Below are positions 17,940 through 25,528 of a stretch of 64,000 bases of DNA, one piece after another; within the stretch, counting starts at the first letter, position 1; each line of letters opens with the position of its first letter. Under the pieces are notes generated by a model. That model was given only the letters and a program-made list of their open reading frames with translations. It made no database searches and was not told where the DNA came from. The position numbers and the translations under genes are program-made. Source of the stretch: Labrys okinawensis (GTDB lineage Bacteria > Pseudomonadota > Alphaproteobacteria > Rhizobiales > Labraceae); assembly GCF_002982075.1 (NCBI RefSeq), contig NZ_PUEJ01000007.1, positions 124,001-188,000 of the forward strand, read 5' to 3'.

Positions 17940-19073
17940 ATGACCATCTTCAACGCACGCCGGCGCCGCCTCCTCGGCAGTGTGCTGCTGGCGACCGCCA
18001 TGGCCTCGCTGCCGACTCTGGCCTTGGCCAAGGACACCATCAAGCTCGGCTTCCTCGGCCCGCTCAGCGGCGGCAACGCCCCCCAGGGCCTGGGCGCCCG
18101 CAACGGCTTCCTGCTCGCGATCAAGCAGGCCAATGAGGGCAATTATCCCTATACGATCGAGGGCGTGGCGCTCGATGACGCCTCCGACCCGCAGACCGGC
18201 GTCTCCGCAGCCATGAAGCTGGCTAATGATTCAGCCGTGGTGGCCGCGACGGGTCATTGGAACAGCCCGGTGGCGCTCGCCACCATTCCCGTCTTTCATC
18301 GCTTCGAGATGCCGATGATCGTCTGGGGCGCCATCGGCCCGAAGATCACCGAGCAGAACCTGCCCGAGATCACCCGCGTCACGCCGACCCTGGTGGCCGA
18401 GAACCAGCCTCTGGCCGGCTGGGCCTTCAAGACGCTGGGCGCCAAGAAGATCGCCATCGTCGCCGACACCTCGGACTACGGCGTCTCCAACGCCGACGTC
18501 TTCAAGAAATTCTTCGGCGAGGCCGGCGGCCAGACCTCCTCGACCGACCTGCTCCCCGTGGGCACCACCGATTTTCGCACCATCCTGACCCGCATCAAGG
18601 GCGAAGCGCCCGACGCGATCTATTTCGGCGGCGTCATCACCGAGGCCGGCATCCTGCGCAAGCAGATGGCCGAGCTCGGTCTGACCATGCCGATGATCGG
18701 CATCTCCGGCTTCTACGATCCGGAATTCATCTCGGTGGCGGGCAAGGCCGCCGAGGGCACCATGGTGAGCTATCCGGCCTCCCAGTCCAACCCGGCTCTG
18801 ACCAAGATGGAGGCCGACTACAAGGCCCAGAACTATGCCGAGGCGCCCAGCCCCTACACCAAATATGCCTATGAGGCGACGCAGATCCTTTTGAAGGTGA
18901 TCGCCGACAACGGCATCGAGGACAAGGCCAAGCTCGCCCAGGCCATCCGCTCGATCAAGCATGATGGCGTGCTGGGTACGACGACCTTCGACGATCACGG
19001 CCAGACCCAGATCCCGGTCGAGATCGAGATCAAGGTCGTCAAGGACGGTGCCTGGACCACCAAGACGAACTGA
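17940..19073 (+). CDS. HAAT-family ABC transporter substrate-binding protein
   Basis: The 377-residue periplasmic protein has an N-terminal signal (MTIFNARRRRLLGSVLLATA, cleavage near ALA/K at residue 27). The type I binding fold of LivJ/LivK relatives follows: TIKLGFLGPLSGGNAPQG, then ARNGFLLAIKQAN and the GHWNSPVALA ligand-loop region. I chose ATG 17940, preceded by AAGGGAA. It is divergent from livHMGF, completing one importer, and is followed by the monooxygenase gene cluster. The twin-arginine-like RRRR stretch is probably only the basic n-region. The ligand cannot be read from the sequence. Confidence 0.9.
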   Translation: MTIFNARRRRLLGSVLLATAMASLPTLALAKDTIKLGFLGPLSGGNAPQGLGARNGFLLAIKQANEGNYPYTIEGVALDDASDPQTGVSAAMKLANDSAVVAATGHWNSPVALATIPVFHRFEMPMIVWGAIGPKITEQNLPEITRVTPTLVAENQPLAGWAFKTLGAKKIAIVADTSDYGVSNADVFKKFFGEAGGQTSSTDLLPVGTTDFRTILTRIKGEAPDAIYFGGVITEAGILRKQMAELGLTMPMIGISGFYDPEFISVAGKAAEGTMVSYPASQSNPALTKMEADYKAQNYAEAPSPYTKYAYEATQILLKVIADNGIEDKAKLAQAIRSIKHDGVLGTTTFDDHGQTQIPVEIEIKVVKDGAWTTKTN

Positions 19074-19108
19074 CCGAATGACGACGAATAAGTGAATCAC
19101 TCCGAGGC

Positions 19109-19256
19109 TGTCATCCCCGGCGAGCACAGCGAGGGAAGGGGATCCAGGGCCAAAGATTGAGGCCTTAACTCCTGGATCCCCAGTCACAAGCGAAGCTTGT
19201 GACGATGCCTTCGCCCTCTCCCGCTTCGCTCAAGAGCGGCTCAGCCGGGGATGACA
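19109..19256. repeat. Compound intergenic palindrome before the HpaB-like gene
   Basis: The outer arms TGTCATCCCCGGC (19109-19121) and GCCGGGGATGACA (19244-19256) are perfect complements. A middle pair GGGATCCAGG/CCTGGATCCC and a small inner palindrome (TCACAAG-CGAAG-CTTGTGA, about 19184-19202) lie inside. This fills most of the 315-base gap between the binding-protein gene and the monooxygenase. It could lower transcription from the transporter gene into the catabolic genes. Confidence 0.8.
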
Positions 19257-19388
19257 ACAGCGCTTATTTGCCAACGGTCTGCGCCTTCAACCAGGCGCCC
19301 GAGATCTAGCGCACACACAAAGCGGGCCTCACCCGCCGCACAGCTCGCGACATGCCTTCATGTCGCTGAAAACTTCGAAGGAAAGACG

Positions 19389-20843
19389 ATGCTCAGAACG
19401 GGGCAGCAATACAGGGATTCGATCCGGGACGGCCGGCGCATCTGGATCAATGGCGAGCGCGTCAAGGACGTCACCGTCCACCCCCAATTCAAGCCGCTGG
19501 TCGACATCCGCGCGCGCATCTACGACCTCGCGCATGAGGACGCCACCCGCGACATCCTCAGCTATGAGGAAAATGGCGAGCGCTATTCCGTCGGACTCAA
19601 GCTGCCCCACAGCCGGGACGACTGGCACGCCAAGCGCCTGGCCACCGACACCATCCTGGAGGATGTCGGCGGCGTCGTTACCCGCGTTGGCGACGAGACG
19701 GCCGGCGAGATGTGGTCGCTTTATGACGGGCAGGACATCCTCAACGAGGTCGACCCACGCTTCTCCGTCAACATCCGCAACCACATCCAGCGTGTCGTCG
19801 ACCGCGATCCCTTCCATGTTTCGGCCAACACCGACCCGAAGGGCGATCGCTCCAAGCGGCCGCAGGACCAGGATCCCGACATGCTCTTGCACGTCGTCAA
19901 GGAGACCGATGCCGGCATCGTGGTGCGCGGGGCCAAATACGAGACCGCCGCGGCCTATGCCAACCAGGCCTTCACCAAGCCGACCATCGCCAATTGGGGC
20001 AATTCGGAACTGTCCGACTATGCCGTCGGCTTCGTGTGCGACTTCTCCTCGCCGAATCTGCGCTTCATCGCCCGCACCGGCTTTGCCGGCCGCGCCCCGG
20101 CCGAGGACTATCCGCTCGCCAATCGCTTCGACGAAGTCGACTGCCTGGTCATCTATGACGACGTGCTGATCCCCTGGGAGAATGTGCTGTTCTATCAGCA
20201 CACCAAGGCCGCCGCCTTCATCCGTGCCACGCTGCACCGCTATTCGGCCTTCGCCTTCGTGCAGCGCAATCTCAAGCTCGCCGACATGCTGATCGGCGCG
20301 GCGCTATGGAATGTGCGCCAGACGGGTCTGGAAAACCAGCAGGCCGTGCAGGAGAAACTGGCGACGCTCGCCTGCTACCGCGAGGGGATCAATGCGCATC
20401 TGACTGCTTCGATCACCAATGCCGAAAAGAGCCCGGGCGGCCTCCTGATGCCCAACCAGTCCCTGCTGATGACGGGGCGCGTGCATGCCTGCTCGCAGCT
20501 CCATCACATGATGCATATCGCCCGCGAACTCTGCGGCGGCCAGATCTGCGTCACGCCCGACGCCGCCAGCTTCGCCGACGAGGAAGCCGGCATCTGGCTG
20601 AAGAAATACTACACGCTCAACGAGAACTGGGACAGCAACGACCGGCGCAAGCTGCTCGCCTTTGCCCGTGACCTGCTCAATTCCGACTATGCCGGCCACC
20701 GGCTGACCTTCCAGCTCTTCGCCCAGTCGCCGCCCTTCGCCCATCTCGGCGCCGTCTACCGCAATTTCGACTGGAATGACGCCCTGCGCTTCACCAAGAA
20801 ATCCGCCGGCCTGTCGGACCGCATCCTCACCGCCCAGCGCTAA
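19389..20843 (+). CDS. HpaB-family FADH2-dependent monooxygenase
   Basis: The 484-residue protein belongs to the 4-hydroxyphenylacetate 3-hydroxylase large-component family. Family landmarks are TGQQYRDSIRDGRRIWINGERVKDV at the N-terminus, DRSKRPQDQDPD with VVKETDAGIVVRGAK at about 153-191, and a C-terminal CGGQICVTPD region at about 380-389. These enzymes use reduced flavin supplied by a separate reductase. As I remember characterised HpaB proteins, the active-site Arg is kept (R99 in TRVGDE). The Tyr four residues later appears as Glu, and the His before the NP..DRSK motif appears as Ser, so the substrate is probably not a simple phenylacetate. ATG 19389 was chosen because upstream codons do not fit. 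Confidence 0.85.
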   Translation: MLRTGQQYRDSIRDGRRIWINGERVKDVTVHPQFKPLVDIRARIYDLAHEDATRDILSYEENGERYSVGLKLPHSRDDWHAKRLATDTILEDVGGVVTRVGDETAGEMWSLYDGQDILNEVDPRFSVNIRNHIQRVVDRDPFHVSANTDPKGDRSKRPQDQDPDMLLHVVKETDAGIVVRGAKYETAAAYANQAFTKPTIANWGNSELSDYAVGFVCDFSSPNLRFIARTGFAGRAPAEDYPLANRFDEVDCLVIYDDVLIPWENVLFYQHTKAAAFIRATLHRYSAFAFVQRNLKLADMLIGAALWNVRQTGLENQQAVQEKLATLACYREGINAHLTASITNAEKSPGGLLMPNQSLLMTGRVHACSQLHHMMHIARELCGGQICVTPDAASFADEEAGIWLKKYYTLNENWDSNDRRKLLAFARDLLNSDYAGHRLTFQLFAQSPPFAHLGAVYRNFDWNDALRFTKKSAGLSDRILTAQR

Positions 20844-20865
20844 TTCGGCACCCGGAGTACCAATC

Positions 20866-21285
20866 ATGATCCACAAGCGTCTTCGCCCCTTCAATACCAA
20901 GGACACCTATCCCGAGCAGAAGCTCAACACCGATCTCAGCCAGGGCGTGGTCGCCCGCGGCACCATGGTGTTCCTGCGCGGCCAGGTCTCCCAGGACCTC
21001 GACACCCGCGAGAGCCTGCATGTCGGCGATCCCCGCGCCCAGGCCCGCAAGGCCCTGGAGAACATCAAGATGCTGCTGGAGGAAGCCGGCAGCGAAATGG
21101 CCCATATCTGCCGCATCGTGGTGTATCTGACCGATATCCGCTACCGCGAGGCGGTCTATCTGGAGATGGGCGAGTGGTTCAAGGGTGTCCATCCCTGCTC
21201 TACCGGCCTGGTGGTGCCGGCCTTGGCCCGGCCTGAATGGGTGGTCGAGATCGAGGTGACGGCCGTCATCCCCGACGCGGCCTGA
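20866..21285 (+). CDS. Rid-family (RidA/YjgF-like) protein lacking the canonical Arg
   Basis: The 139-residue protein has the RidA/YjgF fold pattern: GVVARGTMVFLRGQVSQD, ARKALENIKMLLEEAGS, then HICRIVVYLTDI. Archetypal RidA enzymes deaminate reactive enamines and imines using an Arg in a P-A-R-S/T context near residue 105. Here the corresponding segment reads HPCSTGLVVPAL, so that Arg is missing. This puts it among the divergent Rid subgroups, which are often found in catabolic clusters for nitrogen compounds. It lies 22 bases after the monooxygenase and 11 bases before the DUF1028 gene, so co-transcription is very likely. Confidence 0.85.
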   Translation: MIHKRLRPFNTKDTYPEQKLNTDLSQGVVARGTMVFLRGQVSQDLDTRESLHVGDPRAQARKALENIKMLLEEAGSEMAHICRIVVYLTDIRYREAVYLEMGEWFKGVHPCSTGLVVPALARPEWVVEIEVTAVIPDAA

Positions 21286-21296
21286 GGGAGAGCCCG

Positions 21297-21974
21297 ATGA
21301 CCTTCTCGATCTCGGCGCGCTGCGCCCGGACCGGCATGTTCGGCATCGCCGTGTCCTCCTCCTCGCCCTGCGTGGCCGCCCGCTGCGCCCATGCGCGGGC
21401 CGGTGTCGGCGTCGTCGCCACGCAGAACATCACCGATCCCCGGCTCGGGCCGAAGGGCCTCGATCTGATGGCGGGGGGACTGTCGGCGCCGGAGGCCCTC
21501 GAACGGCTCAAGGCCGAGGCGCCGCATCTCGAATTCCGCCAGCTCGCCCTGGTCGACAGTGAAGGCCGCACCGCCTCCTTCTCGGGCAGCCGGACGCTCG
21601 GCACCCATCGGGTGGTCGAGGGCGCCGGCGTGGTCGCGGCCGGCAACCTCCTGTCGTCGCCGGAGGTCCCGGTCGCCATGGTCGCGGCCTTCGAGGCAGC
21701 GGCGGCACAATCGCTGGGCGACCGCCTGATCGGCGCCATGCGCGCCGCGGTGAAGGCCGGGGGCGAGGAAGGCCCCGTCCATTCCATCGGCATGCTGCTG
21801 GTGCGGGACGTCGCCTGGCCGGTCGCGGACCTCAGGGTCGACTGGAGCGAAGGCGACCCGATCGAGGACCTCGACCGGCTCTGGCAGCGCTGGAAGGGCG
21901 AGATGGAAGCCTATGTCTCGCGAGCCCTCGACCCGAGCAAGGCGCCGAGCTATGGCGTACCGGGCGATCTCTAA
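21297..21974 (+). CDS. DUF1028 family protein
   Basis: The 225-residue protein starts TFSISARCARTGMFGIAVSSSSPCVAARC, the conserved opening of DUF1028, whose members have an Ntn-hydrolase-like fold. Further family features are GVGVVATQNITDPRLGPKGLDLMAGG and FSGSRTLG. The biochemical function of the family is not established. DUF1028 genes are frequently next to Rid-family and M20 peptidase genes, as here, which suggests amide or imine chemistry on a nitrogen-containing metabolite. The start ATG 21297 follows GAGGGAGAGCCCG. The family assignment is confident; any reaction is unknown. Confidence 0.88.
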   Translation: MTFSISARCARTGMFGIAVSSSSPCVAARCAHARAGVGVVATQNITDPRLGPKGLDLMAGGLSAPEALERLKAEAPHLEFRQLALVDSEGRTASFSGSRTLGTHRVVEGAGVVAAGNLLSSPEVPVAMVAAFEAAAAQSLGDRLIGAMRAAVKAGGEEGPVHSIGMLLVRDVAWPVADLRVDWSEGDPIEDLDRLWQRWKGEMEAYVSRALDPSKAPSYGVPGDL

Positions 21975-22035
21975 TCGGTCATGACAATCGGGGCCCGGTC
22001 CAAAGGATCGGGCTCCTTCATGTGGCGATGACAGC

Positions 22036-23205
22036 ATGGCAACCGAACCGACGACCCTGGACATTCTCGAGCGCCTGATCGGTTTTGCGACCATCAGCCG
22101 GCAATCGAACCGCGAGCTGATCGGCTATGTCACCGGCCTGCTCGACGGCGCCGGCATCGGCTGGGATCTGGCCGAGAGCCCGGATGGCACGCGCGCCAAT
22201 CTGTTCGCGACCGTCGGGCCCGCCACGGATGGCGGTGTCGTGCTCTCCGGCCATACCGATGTCGTTCCGGTCGAGGGCCAGGCCTGGAGCAGGGATCCGT
22301 TCGCCCTTAGCGAACGGGATGGCCGCTATTACGGCCGCGGCACCACCGACATGAAGGGTTTCTTGGCATCGGCCCTGGCGACGGCCTTGCGGGCGGCAAG
22401 GCAGGAGCTGAAGACCCCGCTTCATCTCGCCTTGTCCTATGACGAGGAAATCGGCTGCGTCGGCGTGCGCAGCCTGATCGACCGGCTGGAGACCGGCAAG
22501 GTCCGCCCCGCCTTGTGCATCGTCGGCGAGCCGACCGGCATGCGGATCGCCACCGGGCACAAGGGCAAGGTGGCGCTGCGGGCCTGCTGTACGGGCCGTT
22601 CCGGCCATTCCGCGCTGGCGCCGCTCGCGCTCAACGCTCTGCATCTGGGGGCGGATTTCCTCGGCAGGCTGCGCGAGCGCCAGCGCCTCCTCGCTGAAAC
22701 CGGCCGGCGTGACGACCAATACGAGATTCCCTATACCACCCTCCATGCCGGGCGGATGAGCGGCGGCCAGGCCCTCAACATCGTGCCGGAATGCTGCGAG
22801 ATCGAATTCGAGATCCGCAACATCGTCGGCGATGATCCCGAGGCCATCGTCGCCGGCCTGAAGGAGGATGCCGAGGCGATCGTCGCGCCCCTGCGTCCGG
22901 CCTTTCCGGAGGCGGCCATCGCGATCGATGAGGTCAATGCCTATCCGGGCCTGGAAACGCCTGCCGATTCGCCGGTGGTGGCGCTGCTGCGCCTGATCAC
23001 GCAGAGCCGGGAGCCGACCTTCAAGGTGGCTTTCGGTACGGAGGGCGGCCTGTTCCAGGACAGGCTCGGCCTGGCGACGGCGGTCTGCGGTCCCGGCTTC
23101 ATGGCGCAGGGCCACAAGCCCGACGAATATATCGACGCCGGCCAGCTCGGGCGCTGCGACGCCATGCTTGCCGCGCTGGTCGACCGCCTTGCCGTCGGGC
23201 TCTGA
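22036..23205 (+). CDS. ArgE-like M20 family deacylase
   Basis: The 389-residue metallohydrolase resembles acetylornithine deacetylase. The metal and catalytic motifs are intact: SGHTDVVPVEG (His and Asp), YGRGTTDMKGF (bridging Asp), YDEEIGCVG (catalytic Glu pair) and the late GFMAQGHKPDE (His). It would hydrolyse an N-acyl amino acid or a similar amide in the cytoplasm. Arginine synthesis in rhizobia normally uses ArgJ, and here the gene follows HpaB, Rid and DUF1028 genes. Deacylation of a catabolic intermediate is therefore a better guess than ornithine biosynthesis. Confidence 0.88.
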   Translation: MATEPTTLDILERLIGFATISRQSNRELIGYVTGLLDGAGIGWDLAESPDGTRANLFATVGPATDGGVVLSGHTDVVPVEGQAWSRDPFALSERDGRYYGRGTTDMKGFLASALATALRAARQELKTPLHLALSYDEEIGCVGVRSLIDRLETGKVRPALCIVGEPTGMRIATGHKGKVALRACCTGRSGHSALAPLALNALHLGADFLGRLRERQRLLAETGRRDDQYEIPYTTLHAGRMSGGQALNIVPECCEIEFEIRNIVGDDPEAIVAGLKEDAEAIVAPLRPAFPEAAIAIDEVNAYPGLETPADSPVVALLRLITQSREPTFKVAFGTEGGLFQDRLGLATAVCGPGFMAQGHKPDEYIDAGQLGRCDAMLAALVDRLAVGL

Positions 23206-23341
23206 CGGCTTCCCGCCGAGCGGCCAGTTGCCGCTTTGACGTACAGCATCGAACAGGGAATTTTGTCCGACGGTAACATCCGCCATCCAGGGCCGCAGCG
23301 TTGATCCCACAATCCGTGCCCGGCCGCGTGAGGAGCAACCC

Positions 23342-24301
23342 ATGCGTTTTACCTTGCGACAATTGAGCTATTTCGTCGCCGCCGGCGAGACCGGCAGCGT
23401 CACCCGGGCGGCCGAGCTCGTGAACATCTCCCAGCCCTCGGTCTCAGCGGCGATCTCGCATCTGGAAACCGAGCTGGGCGTGCAGATTTTCGTGCGCCAG
23501 CACGCCCAGGGCCTGTCGCTGACCACGGCGGGCAAGCGCCTGCTGAGGGCTGCCAAGGAATCCCTGCGCGCCGCCTATGAACTCTATGATGTCGCCAATG
23601 CCGCTGGCTCCATCGTCTCGGGTCCGATCAATGTCGGCTCGTTCACGACCTTCTCCTCCGTGATCATGCCGGAGCTCTGGCGCGGTTTCGTCTCCAAATA
23701 TCCTGACGCCCAGATGGTGGTGACCGAAGGCAGCGAAGCCGAACTCCTGGAAGGCCTGCGCTCGGCGCGGATCGACATCGCCCTGACCTATCAGCTCAAT
23801 CTCACGCCGGACATGAGCTTCCAGCCGCTGGTGGAGATGCCGTCCTATGTGCTGCTGGCGGCGAGCCATCCTTTTGCCGCCAGATCGAGCGTCCGCCTGG
23901 AGGAATTGGCGGACGAACCCTTCATCCTGCTCGACCTGCCGCTCAGCCGCCAATATTTCCTGTCCATGTTCGAGCAGCGCAGCATCACGCCGCGAATCGT
24001 CGCCGAAACGGCCAGCCCCTCGACCTTGCGTTCCTATGTCGGTGCGGGGCTCGGCTTTTCCATGCTCACAGTGAGGCCGGTGAATATGATAGCGGAAAAC
24101 GGCCGCCCCCTCGCCTATGTCGAACTCGAAGGCAATATCTCCCCGATGGTGATGGGGCTGGCCTGCCTGAAGGACATACGACGCCCCCGCATCGTCGACG
24201 CCTTCGAGGCTCATTGCCGCGAGGTCATCACGATCGATCATATTCCGGGCATGCGGGGAACTGATTCAAGTCCCCGTCATGTTATAGCCGATGAGGTGTG
24301 A
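23342..24301 (+). CDS. LysR-family regulator of the HpaB/liv locus
   Basis: The 319-residue regulator has a winged helix-turn-helix at residues 1-60 (FTLRQLSYFVAAGETGSVTRAAEL, ISQPSVSAAISHLE) and a substrate-binding domain from about residue 92. The binding domain shares motifs with the C-terminal half of the flavin-reductase fusion at 12604: PFILLDLPLSRQYF here against PMILLDAPPSRDYF there, and GLGFSML against GLGYSIL. That resemblance and its position at the end of the plus-strand arm make it the likely regulator of the locus, sensing the same ligand as the fusion protein. Confidence 0.88.
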   Translation: MRFTLRQLSYFVAAGETGSVTRAAELVNISQPSVSAAISHLETELGVQIFVRQHAQGLSLTTAGKRLLRAAKESLRAAYELYDVANAAGSIVSGPINVGSFTTFSSVIMPELWRGFVSKYPDAQMVVTEGSEAELLEGLRSARIDIALTYQLNLTPDMSFQPLVEMPSYVLLAASHPFAARSSVRLEELADEPFILLDLPLSRQYFLSMFEQRSITPRIVAETASPSTLRSYVGAGLGFSMLTVRPVNMIAENGRPLAYVELEGNISPMVMGLACLKDIRRPRIVDAFEAHCREVITIDHIPGMRGTDSSPRHVIADEV

Positions 24302-24348
24302 TCGACTCTGATTCTCCACCCGGATGCCACTTGTGCATGGGAGGCGGC

Positions 24349-25074
24349 ATGAACGAGCCAAGACTTATTCTTTACGAACTCGCCGGATCCGACCCGCAGC
24401 TTCGCTTCAGCCCGCATTGCTGGAAGATCCGGATGGCTCTGGCCCACAAGGGACTTCAGGCCGACCGCAGGCCATGGCGTTTCACCGACAAGGAGGCCAT
24501 CGCCTTCTCGGGCCAGGGACTGGTGCCCGTCCTCATCGACGGAGCCCACGTCGTTTCCGACTCCTGGCGCATCGCGCTTCACCTGGAAGAACGCTTTGCT
24601 GACCGCCCTCCCCTCTTCGGCGCGCCGCAAGCCGCAGCCGTGGCGCGTTTCGTCAACAGCTGGGCCGATACGACCCTGCTGCCCGCCATTGCCCGCCTGA
24701 TCCTGCTCGACATCCACAATATCCTCGACGAGAAGGATCGGGACTATTTCCGCGCGACCCGCGAACAGCGCTATGGCAACACGTTGGAACAGGTCGTGCA
24801 GGACCAGCAGGTCCATCTCGACAGGCTGCGTCACACGCTCACGCCGCTGCGCCATCTGCTGGGCGGGCAGGCCTTCCTCGGGGGCCAGCAGCCCAATTAC
24901 GCCGATTACTGCGTCTTCGGCATGTTCATGTGGGCCCGCTGCACCAGCAATGTCGCGCTCCTGGCGACCGACGATACCGTCCATGCCTGGCGCGAGCGCC
25001 TGCTCGACCTCTTCGACGGCCTTGCGCGCCAGGCTCCCCACCACAAGGCCGTTCCGGAGTTGCCCGATGCCTGA
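24349..25074 (+). CDS. Glutathione S-transferase family protein
   Basis: The 241-residue protein has an N-terminal thioredoxin-like domain beginning RLILYELAGSDPQLRFSPHCWKIRMALAHKGL. SPHC lies where the GST active site is expected, and VPVLIDG and VVSDSWRIALHLE follow (cis-Pro and glutathione gamma-Glu contact region). The C-terminal half is helical, with LGGQQPNYADYCVFG. I chose ATG 24349 (MNEPRLILYEL), although ATG 24337 is also possible. It overlaps the following thioesterase gene by eight bases, so the two are probably translated together. The substrate is unknown. Confidence 0.85.
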   Translation: MNEPRLILYELAGSDPQLRFSPHCWKIRMALAHKGLQADRRPWRFTDKEAIAFSGQGLVPVLIDGAHVVSDSWRIALHLEERFADRPPLFGAPQAAAVARFVNSWADTTLLPAIARLILLDIHNILDEKDRDYFRATREQRYGNTLEQVVQDQQVHLDRLRHTLTPLRHLLGGQAFLGGQQPNYADYCVFGMFMWARCTSNVALLATDDTVHAWRERLLDLFDGLARQAPHHKAVPELPDA

Positions 25075-25504
25075 CCTGCCCGTGCCGGCGGACTACGAAT
25101 TCGTGACCACCGACAAGCTGCGCTATGGCGATACGGACCGGCAAGGCCATGTGAACAATGCGGTCTTTGCGACTTTCCTGGAGACCGGCCGGGTCGAGCT
25201 CCTCCACGATCTCGCCTCCCCCATCGCGGAGGCCGGCAGTTCCTTCGTGCTTGCGCGTGTCGTCATCGATTTTCGCGCCGAGGTGCTTTGGCCCGGAACG
25301 GTGGAGATCGGCACGAGGGTCAACGCCTTCGGCCGCAGTTCGATCACGCTCGATCAGGCCGTGTTCCAGAATGGGGCCTGTGTTGCGCAGGGACAGAGTG
25401 TCGTGGTGCTCGTCGACAACAGCACGCGCCGCTCCCGTGCCCTTTCCGAAAGGGCCGTCAAACGCCTGCAGGAGCTGAGCGCCCGCCGCCCTCAACCGGT
25501 GTAA
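25067..25504 (+). CDS. Acyl-CoA thioesterase, 4-hydroxybenzoyl-CoA thioesterase family
   Basis: The 145-residue hot-dog protein carries YGDTDRQGHVNNAVFATFLETGR at about residues 22-44, the active-site region of the YbgC/4HBT group with its catalytic Asp. The late segment VAQGQSVVVLVD is also typical. It would hydrolyse short or aromatic acyl-CoA thioesters in the cytoplasm. The start overlaps the glutathione-transferase stop by eight bases. It ends just before the convergent DUF1612-type gene. Confidence 0.85.
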   Translation: MPDLPVPADYEFVTTDKLRYGDTDRQGHVNNAVFATFLETGRVELLHDLASPIAEAGSSFVLARVVIDFRAEVLWPGTVEIGTRVNAFGRSSITLDQAVFQNGACVAQGQSVVVLVDNSTRRSRALSERAVKRLQELSARRPQPV

Positions 25505-25528
25505 GGACGGCAGACGTCACCTGTCCGC

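Noticed and set aside
12604..24301. Reading the flavin-oxygenase locus as a Rut pyrimidine pathway
   Set aside because: A flavin reductase and a Rid protein are shared, but the oxygenase is HpaB-like and not luciferase-like RutA, and RutB, RutD, RutE and RutG equivalents are missing.
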